A stretch of 64,000 nucleotides of DNA from CmP2 sp052084925. Lineage in GTDB: Bacteria; Actinomycetota; Actinomycetes; Actinomycetales; Micrococcaceae. The notes under the pieces are model-generated. The model had not been told where the DNA came from, did not search any database, and saw nothing but the letters and a program-made list of their open reading frames with translations. Made by a program: the position numbers and the translations under genes. The stretch covers positions 186,001 through 250,000 of the forward strand of contig JBQDEV010000002.1 of the NCBI GenBank assembly GCA_052084925.1. Reading direction: 5' to 3'. Positions 8,122-18,024 of the stretch are shown one piece after another; position 1 is the stretch's first letter, and each line of letters starts with the position of its first letter.

Positions 8122-10959
8122 TCAACCAGGCGGTATTCGCCGCAGCGCCGCGGTGGTGCGGGAGGTGGCGACGGCGCTGAAGGGGTCCTCGGGCCAGGGA
8201 TGTTTGGCGTAGCGGGCACGGTTCTCCGCCCGCACCGCCGGATAAGCGTTCTCCCAAAACGAGGTGAGATCGGAGGTCACCGCCAAGGGCCGGCGTGCCG
8301 GCGAGAGCAGATGCAGCAGCACCGGAACCCGCCCGTCGGCGACGGTGGGGGAGCCGCGCCAGCCGAAGCACTCCTGCAGCTTCACCGCCAGCACCGGAGG
8401 TGCAACCGTTTCGTCGTCGTGGTCTTCCGGGGCGGGCCAGTCCAAGGTGATCTGCGAGCCGGAGGGCACAGGCATCCGAGCGGGGGCCAGCTCGTCCAGA
8501 CGGGCCGCCTCGGGCCAGGGCAGCAGCCGACGCAGCGCGGAGAGCAGATCCAGAGACGTCTCGGAGGCGCCGTCGGCGAGCCGGTCGATCTCCGGGCCGA
8601 GCCAGTCCTCGAGGGTGTCGGTGAGTGCGGCGTCTGACACCTCCGGCCACGGGGCGCCAAGCACCCGGTGCAGGAACCCGAGCCGGTTCCGCAGGGTGGC
8701 GACCGGCTGCGGTGCCCGCGAGAGCAGGGGCAAAGCACCGGTGTCACGCAGTTCGGCGACGACGGCGGAGCGGGTGTGCTCGCGGCGCGGGGGCACCGGT
8801 GTGGAGTTAAGCTCGATGGCGCCCAGCCGGCGCACCTGGCGGGCGGTCACCCGGCGCCGGGCTGATGACCCAGAGCCAGACCCAGAACCCGAGCCAGAAC
8901 CAGACCTAGACCCTGATCCCGGCCCCGCAGCGAAGCGCGCCACCGTCTCGGTGACCAGCAAGGGACCGGCCGCCAATTCGGCGTGCTCGGGGTCGAGTTC
9001 GACACCGGCGCGGATCACTGCCCGCTCGCCGTGCAGGCTCAGCTCGGCCACCGCCAACCATCCGGACCCGGTCAACGACGACGCGGCCGGCAGCGAGGCG
9101 GCCGTGCCCGAGGCCAGGTGGTAGTCGGCGTCGCGGCGACGGGCGATCTGCCCGGGGTAGGCGAGCGCGGTGATCAGCCCGAGCACGGCCGGATCGGGCG
9201 GTGGTGCGCTGATGCTCGAGTTGCGGTCGCCCGAGCGGTCTGCGGTGTTGACTGGGGTGTTGTCAGGGGTGGTGACCGCACGGGACAGCCGGTCCACTTC
9301 CTGGCGCCAGCCCCGGTCTGAGCGCAACTGCCGATGCAACGCCGCCAGGTCACCGCCGGGCGCGCGGGTGTCCGAGGCCAGGGTCGCCACCGCCTCGGCA
9401 GCCGCGCGGGCACCGAACAGCTCCGCGCCATCGAGCAGGGCGCGGCCCAGGTGCGGATCCACGGGCAGCCGGGCCAGTCGCGTCCCCAGCGCGGTCGGCG
9501 CGTCGTCGTCGTTCACCGCGCCGAGCTCACGGAGTCGCTGCAACGCACGGTCCGCAGCGGCCGCGGGAAACGGGTCCGGCAGGCGCAGCCCGGCACCGCG
9601 CGGGGCACCCCAACAGGCAACGTCGAGCAGCGCCCGGGAGAGGTCGGCGAGCCCCGCCGTCCTGATCTGTGGTGCCGTATGCGCCGGACGCGCCGCGAAA
9701 TCGGCCTCACTCAGGCAGCGCACCACGGTCCCGGGCGCTTCACGAGCCGCACGTCCGCCGCGCTGCACCATGGCCGATTTCGACGCCCCCACGGTGATCA
9801 GCCCAGACACACCGCGCCGGGTATCCTCGCGCGCCTGACGATCCAGCCCCGCATCGACTACCAGCCGCACCCCGGGCACGGTGAGCGCCGACTCAGCGAT
9901 GTTGGTGGACAACACGATGCGCGGTGCCGTGCCCGGACTCAGGATGCGGTCCTGCTCCCGGGCCGGCATCGAGCCCAGCAGCGTGAGGATCTCGGTGTCC
10001 GGTGGCAACCCGGGTGTGCCCCGCAGCCGGGCGGCCACCCCGTCAATCTCGCGCGCGCCCGGCAAAAACACCAGCGTGTCGCCGCCGCTGTTTCTGGTGC
10101 CGCCCCGCTCTCCGTCACTGTTGCCACGCTGGTGATGCTCGACGACGACGTCAACCACGTGGTCCAGGAACCCGGGTGCCACACCGCGGGCATCCAGACT
10201 CCGTTGCGCCCCTGACCCCCACGGCGCCCACCGCTGCTCGAGCGGGTGCGGTTCGGCGTCGACCCGCAGTATGGTCACCGACTGCGGGGCAGAATTCGCG
10301 CCCTGCTGGTCGTCGTGGTCGTCGTGGTCGTCCCCGCCGAGCAGTCCAGCCCAGAGCTCGGCGTCCAGCGTCGCCGACATCACCACCACATGCAGTTCCG
10401 GACGCAGTTCGGCCAGCTGCTGCACCAGCGCGAAGGTCAGATCGGTGTCCAGGTGCCGCTCGTGCACCTCGTCGAGCACGACGGCGTCAACTCCAGTAGC
10501 GTCCGGATCAGCGATCAACCGCCGCAGCAGGACCCCGGTGGTCACGAACTCCACCCGGGTCGCGGCCGATACCGTCCGGTCCCCGCGCACCGTGTACCCC
10601 ACCTCGCGGCCCAGGCTCGTTCCGCTGAGGACGGCCAGCCGTCGTGCGGCGGCGCGCGCGGCCATCCGCCGCGGCTGCGTGACGACGACGCGTCCCGGGC
10701 CCGTCCCGCTGCCGACCCCGCTGCCCGTCCCGTTCCCCGTCTCAGCCGACAGTGCGGCCAGGGCCGGCGGCACCACCGTGGTCTTGCCGCTGCCGGGCGG
10801 GGCCGAGATCACCGCACGGATTCCGTGACCACCGTGACCACCGTGCCCGTCTAATGCCGTGCTGAGTCTGGTCAGCTCGGGAAGCAGCTGCGCCGCCGGC
10901 AGTCCTTGCGCGATCCGCTCCAGCGGAACCTCCCAGGCGCCCGGGCTCGTGCTCGCCAT
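8122..10959 (-). CDS. hrpB: ATP-dependent RNA helicase HrpB
   Basis: A 945-residue DEAH/DExH helicase of the HrpB class. Walker A is APPGSGKTT (about 53-61), Walker B is VVLDEVHERHLD, motif III is VMSATLD, and motif VI lies in MVQRGGRAAREAPG. The C-terminal half has the HrpB-specific domain ending in HPWPEDPFSAVA. A Gly-Ser low-complexity linker near residue 690 is encoded by a GGXTCX repeat (around 8865-8930). Short Gly-His repeats (GGHGGHG) also lie before Walker A. The cellular role of HrpB in actinobacteria is poorly defined. Confidence 0.93.
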   Translation of the reverse strand: MASTSPGAWEVPLERIAQGLPAAQLLPELTRLSTALDGHGGHGGHGIRAVISAPPGSGKTTVVPPALAALSAETGNGTGSGVGSGTGPGRVVVTQPRRMAARAAARRLAVLSGTSLGREVGYTVRGDRTVSAATRVEFVTTGVLLRRLIADPDATGVDAVVLDEVHERHLDTDLTFALVQQLAELRPELHVVVMSATLDAELWAGLLGGDDHDDHDDQQGANSAPQSVTILRVDAEPHPLEQRWAPWGSGAQRSLDARGVAPGFLDHVVDVVVEHHQRGNSDGERGGTRNSGGDTLVFLPGAREIDGVAARLRGTPGLPPDTEILTLLGSMPAREQDRILSPGTAPRIVLSTNIAESALTVPGVRLVVDAGLDRQAREDTRRGVSGLITVGASKSAMVQRGGRAAREAPGTVVRCLSEADFAARPAHTAPQIRTAGLADLSRALLDVACWGAPRGAGLRLPDPFPAAAADRALQRLRELGAVNDDDAPTALGTRLARLPVDPHLGRALLDGAELFGARAAAEAVATLASDTRAPGGDLAALHRQLRSDRGWRQEVDRLSRAVTTPDNTPVNTADRSGDRNSSISAPPPDPAVLGLITALAYPGQIARRRDADYHLASGTAASLPAASSLTGSGWLAVAELSLHGERAVIRAGVELDPEHAELAAGPLLVTETVARFAAGPGSGSRSGSGSGSGSGSGSSARRRVTARQVRRLGAIELNSTPVPPRREHTRSAVVAELRDTGALPLLSRAPQPVATLRNRLGFLHRVLGAPWPEVSDAALTDTLEDWLGPEIDRLADGASETSLDLLSALRRLLPWPEAARLDELAPARMPVPSGSQITLDWPAPEDHDDETVAPPVLAVKLQECFGWRGSPTVADGRVPVLLHLLSPARRPLAVTSDLTSFWENAYPAVRAENRARYAKHPWPEDPFSAVATSRTTAALRRIPPG

Positions 10960-11210
10960 GTTCCGCCCCCATCGTCATCGTCATCATCAATATCACCGTC
11001 GTCGTCGGATTCACGCTATCAACCGCGCTGGCCCGCCAGACCTCGCTGACCTCACTGGCTTCACGGATCCCACAGGGTCCACCAACCCCACCGGTTCCGC
11101 CGTCCACACCGCCGGAGCGCATCGCGTGCCCCGCGCCAGATGACGTCCCACGTCGCCGGAGAACGCACACGAGATGAAACCTACAGAGTGTTCTGGCACA
11201 ATGACACTCA

Positions 11211-11289
11211 GGTCACGAGTGTCAGCTGAAGGCCCCGGCTAGCTGACCGGCAACCCTCCAACCGCGGTGGGGTGCCCCGGGTGAGGACC
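11211..11289 (+). promoter_or_regulatory. SAM-IV type S-adenosylmethionine riboswitch
   Basis: The sequence from GGTCACGAGTGTCAGCTG through GACCGGCAACCCTCC and GGTGGGGTGCCCCGGG to GTGAGGACC matches the SAM-I/SAM-IV core used by actinobacteria. The outer stem pairs GGTCAC with GTGAGGACC, and the CCGGCAACCC junction and the GGGGTGCCCCGGGTGA element are characteristic. It lies 108 nt upstream of metY, the expected place for SAM-dependent repression of methionine synthesis. Confidence 0.88.
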
Positions 11290-11396
11290 AGGCGATCGAG
11301 GAACCCCTCGACCGCAAGCGCGGGCCATCGCGCACCGTGCATCCGCCACCGGTGGAGCAGCGATGGTGATGGCCCTGACCGAACAGGAGCCACATC

Positions 11397-12743
11397 TTGT
11401 CGCAGTCCACAGAGAACACCGCCCCCGCGTCCTGGTCGTTCGAGACACAGCAGATCCACGCCGGCATCACTAACGACCCGACCACGGGCGCCACCCAGCT
11501 GCCGATCTACCAGACGACGTCGTTCAACTTCCCCAGCACCGAGTCCGCCGCCGGCCGATTCGCTCTGCAGGAGCTCGGCCCCATCTACACCCGCCTGACC
11601 AACCCGACCACCGACGCGGTGGAGAACAAGATCGCTGCGCTCGAGGGCGGCGTCGGCGCCGTGCTGGTCTCCTCGGGACAGTCGGCCACCACCCTGGCCA
11701 TCCTCAACGTGGCTGGTGCGGGGGACCACATCGTCGTCTCGGCCTCGCTCTACGGCGGCACCCAGAACCTGTTCAAGCACACCCTGTCGCGACTCGGCAT
11801 CACCACCACGTTCGTCCAGGATCCGGACAATCTCGATGAGTGGCGCGCCGCCATCCAGCCGCGCACCAAGGCACTATTCGGCGAAGTGCTGGGCAACCCG
11901 CGCGCCGACGTGCTGGACGTCCCCGGCATTGCCGAGATCGCGCACGCGGCGGGTGTGCCGCTGATTGTCGACTCGACGCTGACCACCCCGTTCCTCATTC
12001 GGCCCTTCGAGCACGGGGCCGACGTCGTCGTGCACTCGGCCACCAAGTTCCTGGGCGGCCACGCTGCCGCACTCGGCGGGGTCATCGTGGATTCGGGCAA
12101 CTTCGACTGGACCGCCGACCCGGAGCGTTTCCCCTGGTTCAACGAGCCCGACGAGTCCTATAACGGCCTGGTGTTCGGGCGCGATTTCGGAGCCGACGGC
12201 GCCCTGGGCGCGAACCTCGCGTACATCCTGCGGATCCGGGCCCAGCTGCTGCGCGATCTGGGCACCTCCGCCAGCCCGTTCAACGCGTTCATCCTCAACC
12301 TGGGACTGGAAACCCTCAGCCTGCGCATTGAGCGCCACGTGGCCAACGCCCAGCGGGTGGCCGAGTACCTCGAAGCACACCCCCAGGTGCATGCGGTGGC
12401 CTACGCCGGATTGGCCTCCAGCCCCTGGCACGAGCGGGCCACCGAGTTGCTGAAGGGCGCCGGATCCGTCGTCGCGTTCGAGATCGACGGCGGCCATGAA
12501 GCCGGTCAGGCCTTCGTTGAGGCACTGCAACTACACCAGCATGTGGCCAATGTCGGAGACACCCGCTCGCTGGTGATCCACCCGGCCTCCACCACCCACT
12601 CCCAACTCAACGAGGCCGAACAGCGGTCGGCGGGGGTTACCCCGGGCCTGGTTCGACTCTCGGTCGGGCTGGAGAACGTGGACGACATCATCGCTGACAT
12701 CGACGCCGGATTCGCTGCGGCGCGGTCCGCTGAGACCGACTGA
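11397..12743 (+). CDS. metY: O-acetylhomoserine aminocarboxypropyltransferase/cysteine synthase
   Basis: PLP enzyme that sulfhydrylates O-acetylhomoserine to homocysteine. Length (448 aa) is that of the MetY/Cys-Met PLP family. The PLP lysine is K217 in VVHSATKFLGG; TTGATQLPIYQTTSF near residue 30 and LTNPTTDAVENKIAALEGG are family signatures. TTG 11397 is the start, preceded by AGGAG at 7 nt. It follows a SAM-IV riboswitch and precedes metX, so direct sulfhydrylation is the methionine route encoded here. Confidence 0.95.
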   Translation: MSQSTENTAPASWSFETQQIHAGITNDPTTGATQLPIYQTTSFNFPSTESAAGRFALQELGPIYTRLTNPTTDAVENKIAALEGGVGAVLVSSGQSATTLAILNVAGAGDHIVVSASLYGGTQNLFKHTLSRLGITTTFVQDPDNLDEWRAAIQPRTKALFGEVLGNPRADVLDVPGIAEIAHAAGVPLIVDSTLTTPFLIRPFEHGADVVVHSATKFLGGHAAALGGVIVDSGNFDWTADPERFPWFNEPDESYNGLVFGRDFGADGALGANLAYILRIRAQLLRDLGTSASPFNAFILNLGLETLSLRIERHVANAQRVAEYLEAHPQVHAVAYAGLASSPWHERATELLKGAGSVVAFEIDGGHEAGQAFVEALQLHQHVANVGDTRSLVIHPASTTHSQLNEAEQRSAGVTPGLVRLSVGLENVDDIIADIDAGFAAARSAETD

Positions 12744-12840
12744 CGTCGTCTCGGCCCAGAGCACGTTCAGACCAGGGCACATTCAGAGCAGAGCCCGACC
12801 AGACAACATCCAGACCAGACGGCGAAGGAAGCAGGAATCC

Positions 12841-13971
12841 ATGACGATCGGTGTTGACCCGATGCTCCACAGCGATACTCAGGAGCAGCAGGACGGGCTC
12901 CGGCACGCCGAATTCGGCCGATTCGAGTTCGAGACCGGCGGCTGGCTTCCGGGGATCCGTCTCGCCTACGAGACCTGGGGCACCCTCAACAGCGACGGCA
13001 GCAACGCCATCCTGATCGAGCACGCGCTCACCGGCAACTCGCATGTGGCCGCCTCGCCCGCCTCCAGCGAACCCGGTTGGTGGGAGGGGCTGGTCGGTCC
13101 GGGGCGGCCGATCGACACCGAGAAGTGGTTCGTCGTCTCGGCCAACATGCTGGGCGGTTGCGACGGTTCTACTGGTCCGTCCAGTCTGGATGAGGCGGGG
13201 CGCCCCTGGGGTTCGCGCTTCCCCTTCGTGACCATCCGCGACGCCGTCCACGCCGAGGCGCTCCTCGCCGACCTGCTCGGTGTGAGAGTGTGGCACGCCG
13301 TGCTCGGCGGATCGATGGGGGGAGCCCGTGCGCTGGAATGGGCCGCGACCTATCCGGAGCGGGTGCGCGGCTTCGGCGTATTCGCCGCCGGCGCCCACTC
13401 CACGGCGGAGCAGATCGCCTTCGCCCAGGCCCAGGTCGAGGCGATCCGGCTCGACCCGCACTTCAACGGGGGCGACTACTACGACGGCGACCAGGTGCCC
13501 ACCGGTGGGCTGGGCATCGCCCGGCGCATCGCCCACATCACCTATCGTTCCGAAGCCGAGCTGGAGACGCGGTTCGGTCGCGTCGCTCAGCCCGGTGAGG
13601 ACCCCTTCGGCGCCGCGACTCGCCGCGACGGCCGCTACCAGGTCGAGTCGTACCTGGATTACAAGGCCATCACCCTCGCGAAGCGTTTTGATGCCAATAG
13701 CTACCTCACCCTGACCGAGGCGTTGATGTCACACGACGTCGGACGCGGACGCGGCGGGGAGTCAGCCGCGCTGAGCCAGGTGACGGCGACACCGTTCATC
13801 GCCGCGGTCACCTCGGACCGGCTGTACCTGCCGGCCCAGTCTGATCACTTGGCGGCTCAGCTGCCCGGGGACGTTCCGGTGCACATGATCGACTCACCGA
13901 TCGGCCACGACGGCTTCCTGACCGACCTCGAGCAGCTCTACGACGAACTGATCGAGACACTGCAGCTCTAG
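12841..13971 (+). CDS. metX: Homoserine O-acetyltransferase
   Basis: Acetylates L-homoserine for MetY. It is an alpha/beta hydrolase of 376 residues with the nucleophile elbow LGGSMGGARALEW (Ser near residue 160), the oxyanion segment ALTGNSHVA, and the catalytic His in SPIGHDGFLTD near the C-terminus. A 97-bp spacer rich in CAGACCAGA-like repeats separates it from metY. An AAGGAAGCAGG ribosome site precedes the ATG. Both genes probably share riboswitch control. Confidence 0.94.
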   Translation: MTIGVDPMLHSDTQEQQDGLRHAEFGRFEFETGGWLPGIRLAYETWGTLNSDGSNAILIEHALTGNSHVAASPASSEPGWWEGLVGPGRPIDTEKWFVVSANMLGGCDGSTGPSSLDEAGRPWGSRFPFVTIRDAVHAEALLADLLGVRVWHAVLGGSMGGARALEWAATYPERVRGFGVFAAGAHSTAEQIAFAQAQVEAIRLDPHFNGGDYYDGDQVPTGGLGIARRIAHITYRSEAELETRFGRVAQPGEDPFGAATRRDGRYQVESYLDYKAITLAKRFDANSYLTLTEALMSHDVGRGRGGESAALSQVTATPFIAAVTSDRLYLPAQSDHLAAQLPGDVPVHMIDSPIGHDGFLTDLEQLYDELIETLQL

Positions 13972-14124
13972 AGTTCCGCCAGAGTGCGCTGAGGCCCGGA
14001 AACAGCCGGACTGTTCGTCGAGCAAGTTGCTGACTTTGCTGACCTGGCTGTCTTGGCCGACCCGGGTGTCTTGGCCGAGCAAGCGGCCTTTGCCGGCCCC
14101 GCTGACGTTGCCGACGTCGCTGGG

Positions 14125-15006
14125 TTAGTGCTGCTCACCGTGTTTATCCGAGGGCTCTTCGTGGGGCGCGCTGCCCTGCGGCATCGGCGCACCGAACATG
14201 GGCGACGCCGTCGGTCTTTTCGCCGAAGTGTGATCGCCTGAGGACTGTCCGCGCAACCGTCGCAACACCCACGGCAGCAGGTGGTCCTTCGCCCACACCG
14301 CATCCGCTGTTCGGGCCTGACGCCATGTACGCTCCACCGGAGGCTTAGGTTCCAACGGCGTCAGATGATGCTGCACGTTCAGGGTGTCGAGCACCATCGC
14401 CGCGATCGTGTGGTGCCCGGTCGCCGAGAAATGCAGACGGTCTTCCGCCCACATCTCCGGACGTGTGAGCTCACGTAGCGCCCACATGTCGGCGACGACG
14501 GCGTCGTGGCGCGCCGCCACCGCGCGCACGTTCTCGTTGTAGATGGCTACTTTGCCGCGGATACGACCCATCACCGGGGTGTCGCGGATATCGGCGCCGT
14601 TGAAGACGATGACGGTCGCGCCGTCGCTGGTCAGTCGCTCCACCATCTCGTCCAGTTCGGTGGCGATCACGTCGGGGTCGCCGGAAGGCCGCAACACGTC
14701 GTTGCCGCCGGCACACACCGAGATCAGATCGGGCTGCAGCTCCAGGGCGGGTTCGACCTGCTCCGCACGAATCTGTCCCAGCAGCCGTCCGCGGATGGCG
14801 AGGTTGGCGTAGGCGAAGTCCTGATCCTCCGGGGTGCTGCGGGCCAGCTCCTCTGCGACGCGGTCGGCCCAGCCGCGGTGGTATTCGGGATGGTCATCGA
14901 GGGGCTGGGGGTCGCCGATTCCCTCGGTGAAGGAGTCTCCGATGGCGACGTAACGGCGCCATGGGTGAGTGGCACGAAGATCGTTCATGATTCCATTCTG
15001 TCTCAT
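14125..15006 (-). CDS. SGNH/GDSL-family hydrolase
   Basis: Probable esterase or lipase of 293 residues. GDSFTEG at residues 23-29 gives the catalytic Ser, VCAGGNDVL the Gly/Asn oxyanion block, and DRLHFSATGHH the catalytic Asp-His pair. There is no signal peptide, so it is likely cytoplasmic. The C-terminal 60 residues are polar and low in complexity. ATG 15006 has GGAG at 7 nt; an in-frame ATG at 14988 is possible. The substrate is unknown. Confidence 0.86.
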   Translation of the reverse strand: MRQNGIMNDLRATHPWRRYVAIGDSFTEGIGDPQPLDDHPEYHRGWADRVAEELARSTPEDQDFAYANLAIRGRLLGQIRAEQVEPALELQPDLISVCAGGNDVLRPSGDPDVIATELDEMVERLTSDGATVIVFNGADIRDTPVMGRIRGKVAIYNENVRAVAARHDAVVADMWALRELTRPEMWAEDRLHFSATGHHTIAAMVLDTLNVQHHLTPLEPKPPVERTWRQARTADAVWAKDHLLPWVLRRLRGQSSGDHTSAKRPTASPMFGAPMPQGSAPHEEPSDKHGEQH

Positions 15007-15047
15007 TGCGAACTCCGGGGTAACCCACGGGCGTGTCGGGCGTTCAC

Positions 15048-16973
15048 TCAGTCTGGTGGGACGGCACCGAGGCAGTTCTCATCGGTGGGCGGATCCGGAG
15101 GCTGATCAGATTCCGGGCTTAAGGAGAACAACCGCTGTCTCCAGTGCGTGTTGCGCCGGGGTGTCTGAGTGGGGTCGCGATACTTCGGCGCGGTGAAGTA
15201 GGGGACGCCGTCGATCATCTGGATGAACCAGTCCCCGCGGTCGGCGAGGGCGTGATCATGACGGCAGAGCATGACGCCGTTGTCGACGCTGGTGGGACCG
15301 TGGTCTCGGGCCGGATCGATGTGGTGGCCCTGGCACCAGGACAGGGGAGCCGTGCATCCGGGTGCGGCGCACCCGCCGTCGCGGACGGCGATGGCGCGGC
15401 GAACATAGTGGTCGAAGAAGCGGCGTTTCTCGCCGACGTCGAGTACCTGGCCTTCGCCGCCCAGCACCATGGGCAGGAAATCGGCGCGGCACAGCAGCTG
15501 GCGTACCTCGCTGGGCCGCATCGGTCCGGTGTGGGTGCCCTCGCAGAGGTAGAACTCGGGACGATCGTAGATCGCGGCACTCTCCAGATCGGTTCCGGGT
15601 GGCAGTAGTCCGGCGATCGAGGCTTGGCGCAGCATCGTGTGCAGATCAATGGTCACACTGATTTGAGGACGCGTGGTGCCGTGATCTGGCAGCGGATTGT
15701 CGGGATGAGACAGTCCGGCCGTGACCACGCTGAGCAGGGCGTCGAGCGCCTTGCGCGGCCAGGAGCGCTGATCGACGAGGGCGGGGTCGGTTTTCTGGGA
15801 AGTGTCGGTTTCGGAGGTGCCGTCGGCCCCGCGATGTTCGTCTAGTGTTTCGGCATGCTCCGGGACCACGCTGATGGTGGGCGTAGCGCGAGCAGCTGGG
15901 TTGTTCGCGGCGTGGGTGATGGTGTCGATGGCCTCGGCATCGACGTCGCCAGTCACGAGGGTGTAGCGAGTGTTGCCATGGCGATCCCGGCAGCGTTTGA
16001 ACAATCCGCGTTTCGCCAGGATCGCCTCCTCGTTGGGGGCGTAGCCGTCTCCGGCCGTGAGGCGATTCTCCGTGCTTTCCCGCCACCGCAGGGCCGTGTG
16101 GGTGAACGAATCGTCGTGGGTGGCGGTGCGCGCTTGATCGGCCAGCTGACGATCGCCCTGCTCCGTGGCCTCCTGCATCCGGTGTGCGTCGATGCCAGCG
16201 GCCCGGGCGTCGTCGGTCACCGTGGCAATGGATTCGACAATGCGCCGTGCCGTGGCGCCGGTGACGTCTCCGTTCGTCACCGCTTCGGCCGTGGCCGGAA
16301 GTAAGGCGGGGCGGGCGATACCGGACAGCGGATCCAGTTCGGGGCGCATCAGCTGAGCCCCGATCTGCAGTCGTGTGCGTGCCGGTCCGAAACCGATCTG
16401 GGTAAGTTGGCGCAAGTAGTCGGCGGCGTTCTTGTAGACCGTCTTGCCCTCTGGCACGCCGAGCAGGCTCGTGCGCCGATGCGGCTGCTCGAAAACCTCG
16501 CCCACGATCCCGGCCAGGCTCGTCTGAGCGGACTCGGCGAAGCGGGCCAAGCGTTCCGTAATCCAGAGCGCATGCGGCAGCGACGCCTCCGGCTCTGGGC
16601 ACTGTAGATCGGGCGTTCTCGCTGCGCTGGCTCTGCTGCTGTGGTCGGCGTTGTCGCTGGCGCTGCCTCCGTCACTGGTGTCGTCGTCGGGAGAGCGGTC
16701 GGTGGTCTGGTTCGAGGTGTTCGGCGAGGGGGAGTGCACGTCGACGTAGTCGAAGAACGCCGTGCCCCAGTCCTGCGCGCTGTTCGTACGCTCAGCGCTG
16801 TATTCGGCGAAGCCCTGGCGTGCGGTGGGTTCAGCCATGCGCCGCGACAGCTCCGCCATGCCGGCCTCCAGCTGTCGTAGCAGGTCGGGGGTCTCCAGTG
16901 TGGACCAGGCCCAGGCCGAGGTGTTCCCGGCTGCGCCGGCGCGGGCGTCGTCGTCGTGATTCTGCGTCGTCAT
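15048..16973 (-). CDS. DUF222 / HNH endonuclease domain protein (13E12 repeat type)
   Basis: A 641-residue protein with a DUF222 region (about 130-450) and a C-terminal HNH nuclease motif. Paired cysteines in CAAPGCTAPLSWC are followed by QGHHIDPARDHGPTSVDNG and LCRHDHALAD. A Ser/Asp/Thr-rich spacer lies at residues 80-125. Such genes are multicopy in many actinobacteria, act on DNA by fold, and have no settled function. The start at 16973 follows GAGGAGGTG. The open frame continues 333 bp upstream, but that part lacks coding character and contains an inverted repeat. Confidence 0.88.
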   Translation of the reverse strand: MTTQNHDDDARAGAAGNTSAWAWSTLETPDLLRQLEAGMAELSRRMAEPTARQGFAEYSAERTNSAQDWGTAFFDYVDVHSPSPNTSNQTTDRSPDDDTSDGGSASDNADHSSRASAARTPDLQCPEPEASLPHALWITERLARFAESAQTSLAGIVGEVFEQPHRRTSLLGVPEGKTVYKNAADYLRQLTQIGFGPARTRLQIGAQLMRPELDPLSGIARPALLPATAEAVTNGDVTGATARRIVESIATVTDDARAAGIDAHRMQEATEQGDRQLADQARTATHDDSFTHTALRWRESTENRLTAGDGYAPNEEAILAKRGLFKRCRDRHGNTRYTLVTGDVDAEAIDTITHAANNPAARATPTISVVPEHAETLDEHRGADGTSETDTSQKTDPALVDQRSWPRKALDALLSVVTAGLSHPDNPLPDHGTTRPQISVTIDLHTMLRQASIAGLLPPGTDLESAAIYDRPEFYLCEGTHTGPMRPSEVRQLLCRADFLPMVLGGEGQVLDVGEKRRFFDHYVRRAIAVRDGGCAAPGCTAPLSWCQGHHIDPARDHGPTSVDNGVMLCRHDHALADRGDWFIQMIDGVPYFTAPKYRDPTQTPRRNTHWRQRLFSLSPESDQPPDPPTDENCLGAVPPD

Positions 16974-17032
16974 GGGGTGCACCTCCTCACCTGGTCTCAG
17001 CGGCGGAATGCGGGCTACTGGGTTACCGTCGA

Positions 17033-17062
17033 TTGAACGTAAAACTAGCATATACGTTCGAA
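17033..17062. repeat. Interrupted inverted repeat upstream of the HNH gene
   Basis: TTGAACGT and ACGTTCGAA form arms (GAACGT/ACGTTC exact) separated by 13 nt in an AT-rich patch 60 bp before the HNH start. It is a candidate operator. The half ACGTTCGA resembles half of an actinobacterial LexA site, but the other half-site is not at LexA spacing. Confidence 0.35.
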
Positions 17063-17183
17063 TTGATGAGATGGAAGGGGTGGGTGGAAGAAAGATAAAT
17101 GTGTGAATAAAGTGCGCGTGTCGCAGGGCTGTGGAGGACCGGGTGGTCGGTGGCGAGGATCGGCTGCCCCTACACTGGTGGGC

Positions 17184-17903
17184 ATGTCTGAACCCTGGAA
17201 TCCCGCTGAACCCTGGAACCCCACCGTCCGCTGGTCGCGGGACGAAGACGAGCGTGCCGGAACGGACCTCATCGTTTTCTTGCACGGCTACGGCGCGAAC
17301 GAGCACGACCTTTTCCCGCTGGCACAGTACCTGCCGCCGCGCTATACCGTCGCCTCGGTGCGGGCGCCGATGGCGATGGAGCTCGGCGGGGTCGTCCAGG
17401 GCTACACCTGGTTCCCGCTGGCTCAGGACATGGGTGCCGACGCCGCGCTGGTGCGTCGGGCCACCGCCGACCTGCAGTCTTGGGTGGCCGCCCAGCGCTC
17501 ACAGTTCCGCTCGACCACGCTGCTGGGATTCTCCATGGGGATGGTGATGGCGACGTCGCTGCTGCGCATGGAACCCACCGCCTACGACCGCATCGTCGGG
17601 CTCTCCGGCTTCGTCATCAATACCGACCCCGACAGTCCGGCCATCCGCTATCCGGTCGACGATGCGCTGCGGTCTCTGTTCCACGACGACGACGTCGCTG
17701 CCGTCCGCCCCGCCGTTTTCTGGGGGCGCGACCCGCAGGACCCGATCATCCCGGCCGAGCAGGTCGGCTACGCCCGGGACTGGCTCAGCGCCCACGTCGA
17801 TCTGACCTTCGAACTGTATTCCGGCGTCGGGCATGGGATTCACCCGAACGAGGTGCAGGACGTGGCCCGGTTCCTCGACGAGAGTGTGCACGCCGGACAC
17901 TGA
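17184..17903 (+). CDS. Carboxylesterase / phospholipase family alpha/beta hydrolase
   Basis: A 239-residue hydrolase of the acyl-protein-thioesterase/carboxylesterase group. LIVFLHGYGANEHDLFPLA is the oxyanion region, LLGFSMGMVMA carries the catalytic Ser, DPIIPAEQ the Asp, and GVGHGIHPNE the His. There is no signal peptide. The ATG lies 7 nt after TACACT (17171-17176), supporting a leaderless start; the frame is open 81 bp further upstream without coding character. The natural ester is unknown. Confidence 0.86.
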   Translation: MSEPWNPAEPWNPTVRWSRDEDERAGTDLIVFLHGYGANEHDLFPLAQYLPPRYTVASVRAPMAMELGGVVQGYTWFPLAQDMGADAALVRRATADLQSWVAAQRSQFRSTTLLGFSMGMVMATSLLRMEPTAYDRIVGLSGFVINTDPDSPAIRYPVDDALRSLFHDDDVAAVRPAVFWGRDPQDPIIPAEQVGYARDWLSAHVDLTFELYSGVGHGIHPNEVQDVARFLDESVHAGH

Positions 17904-18024
17904 GCTGATCTGCGGTAAGCCCCGCCACCGAGCGGACAGCGCGGCGTCATCGCGGGTTCACCTTCCGGCCATGCGGACTCCCTAGGGTGAGCGAGTCACT
18001 GACTCACCGTGAAGGAGCCCACCC

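Noticed and set aside
10300..10340. GTCGTGGTC-type trinucleotide repeat as a microsatellite
   Set aside because: It is an Asp/His-rich coding run within hrpB, explained by codon bias.
17033..17062. LexA/SOS box upstream of the HNH gene
   Set aside because: Only one half-site resembles the TCGAAC-N4-GTTCGA pattern; the second arm is too far away.
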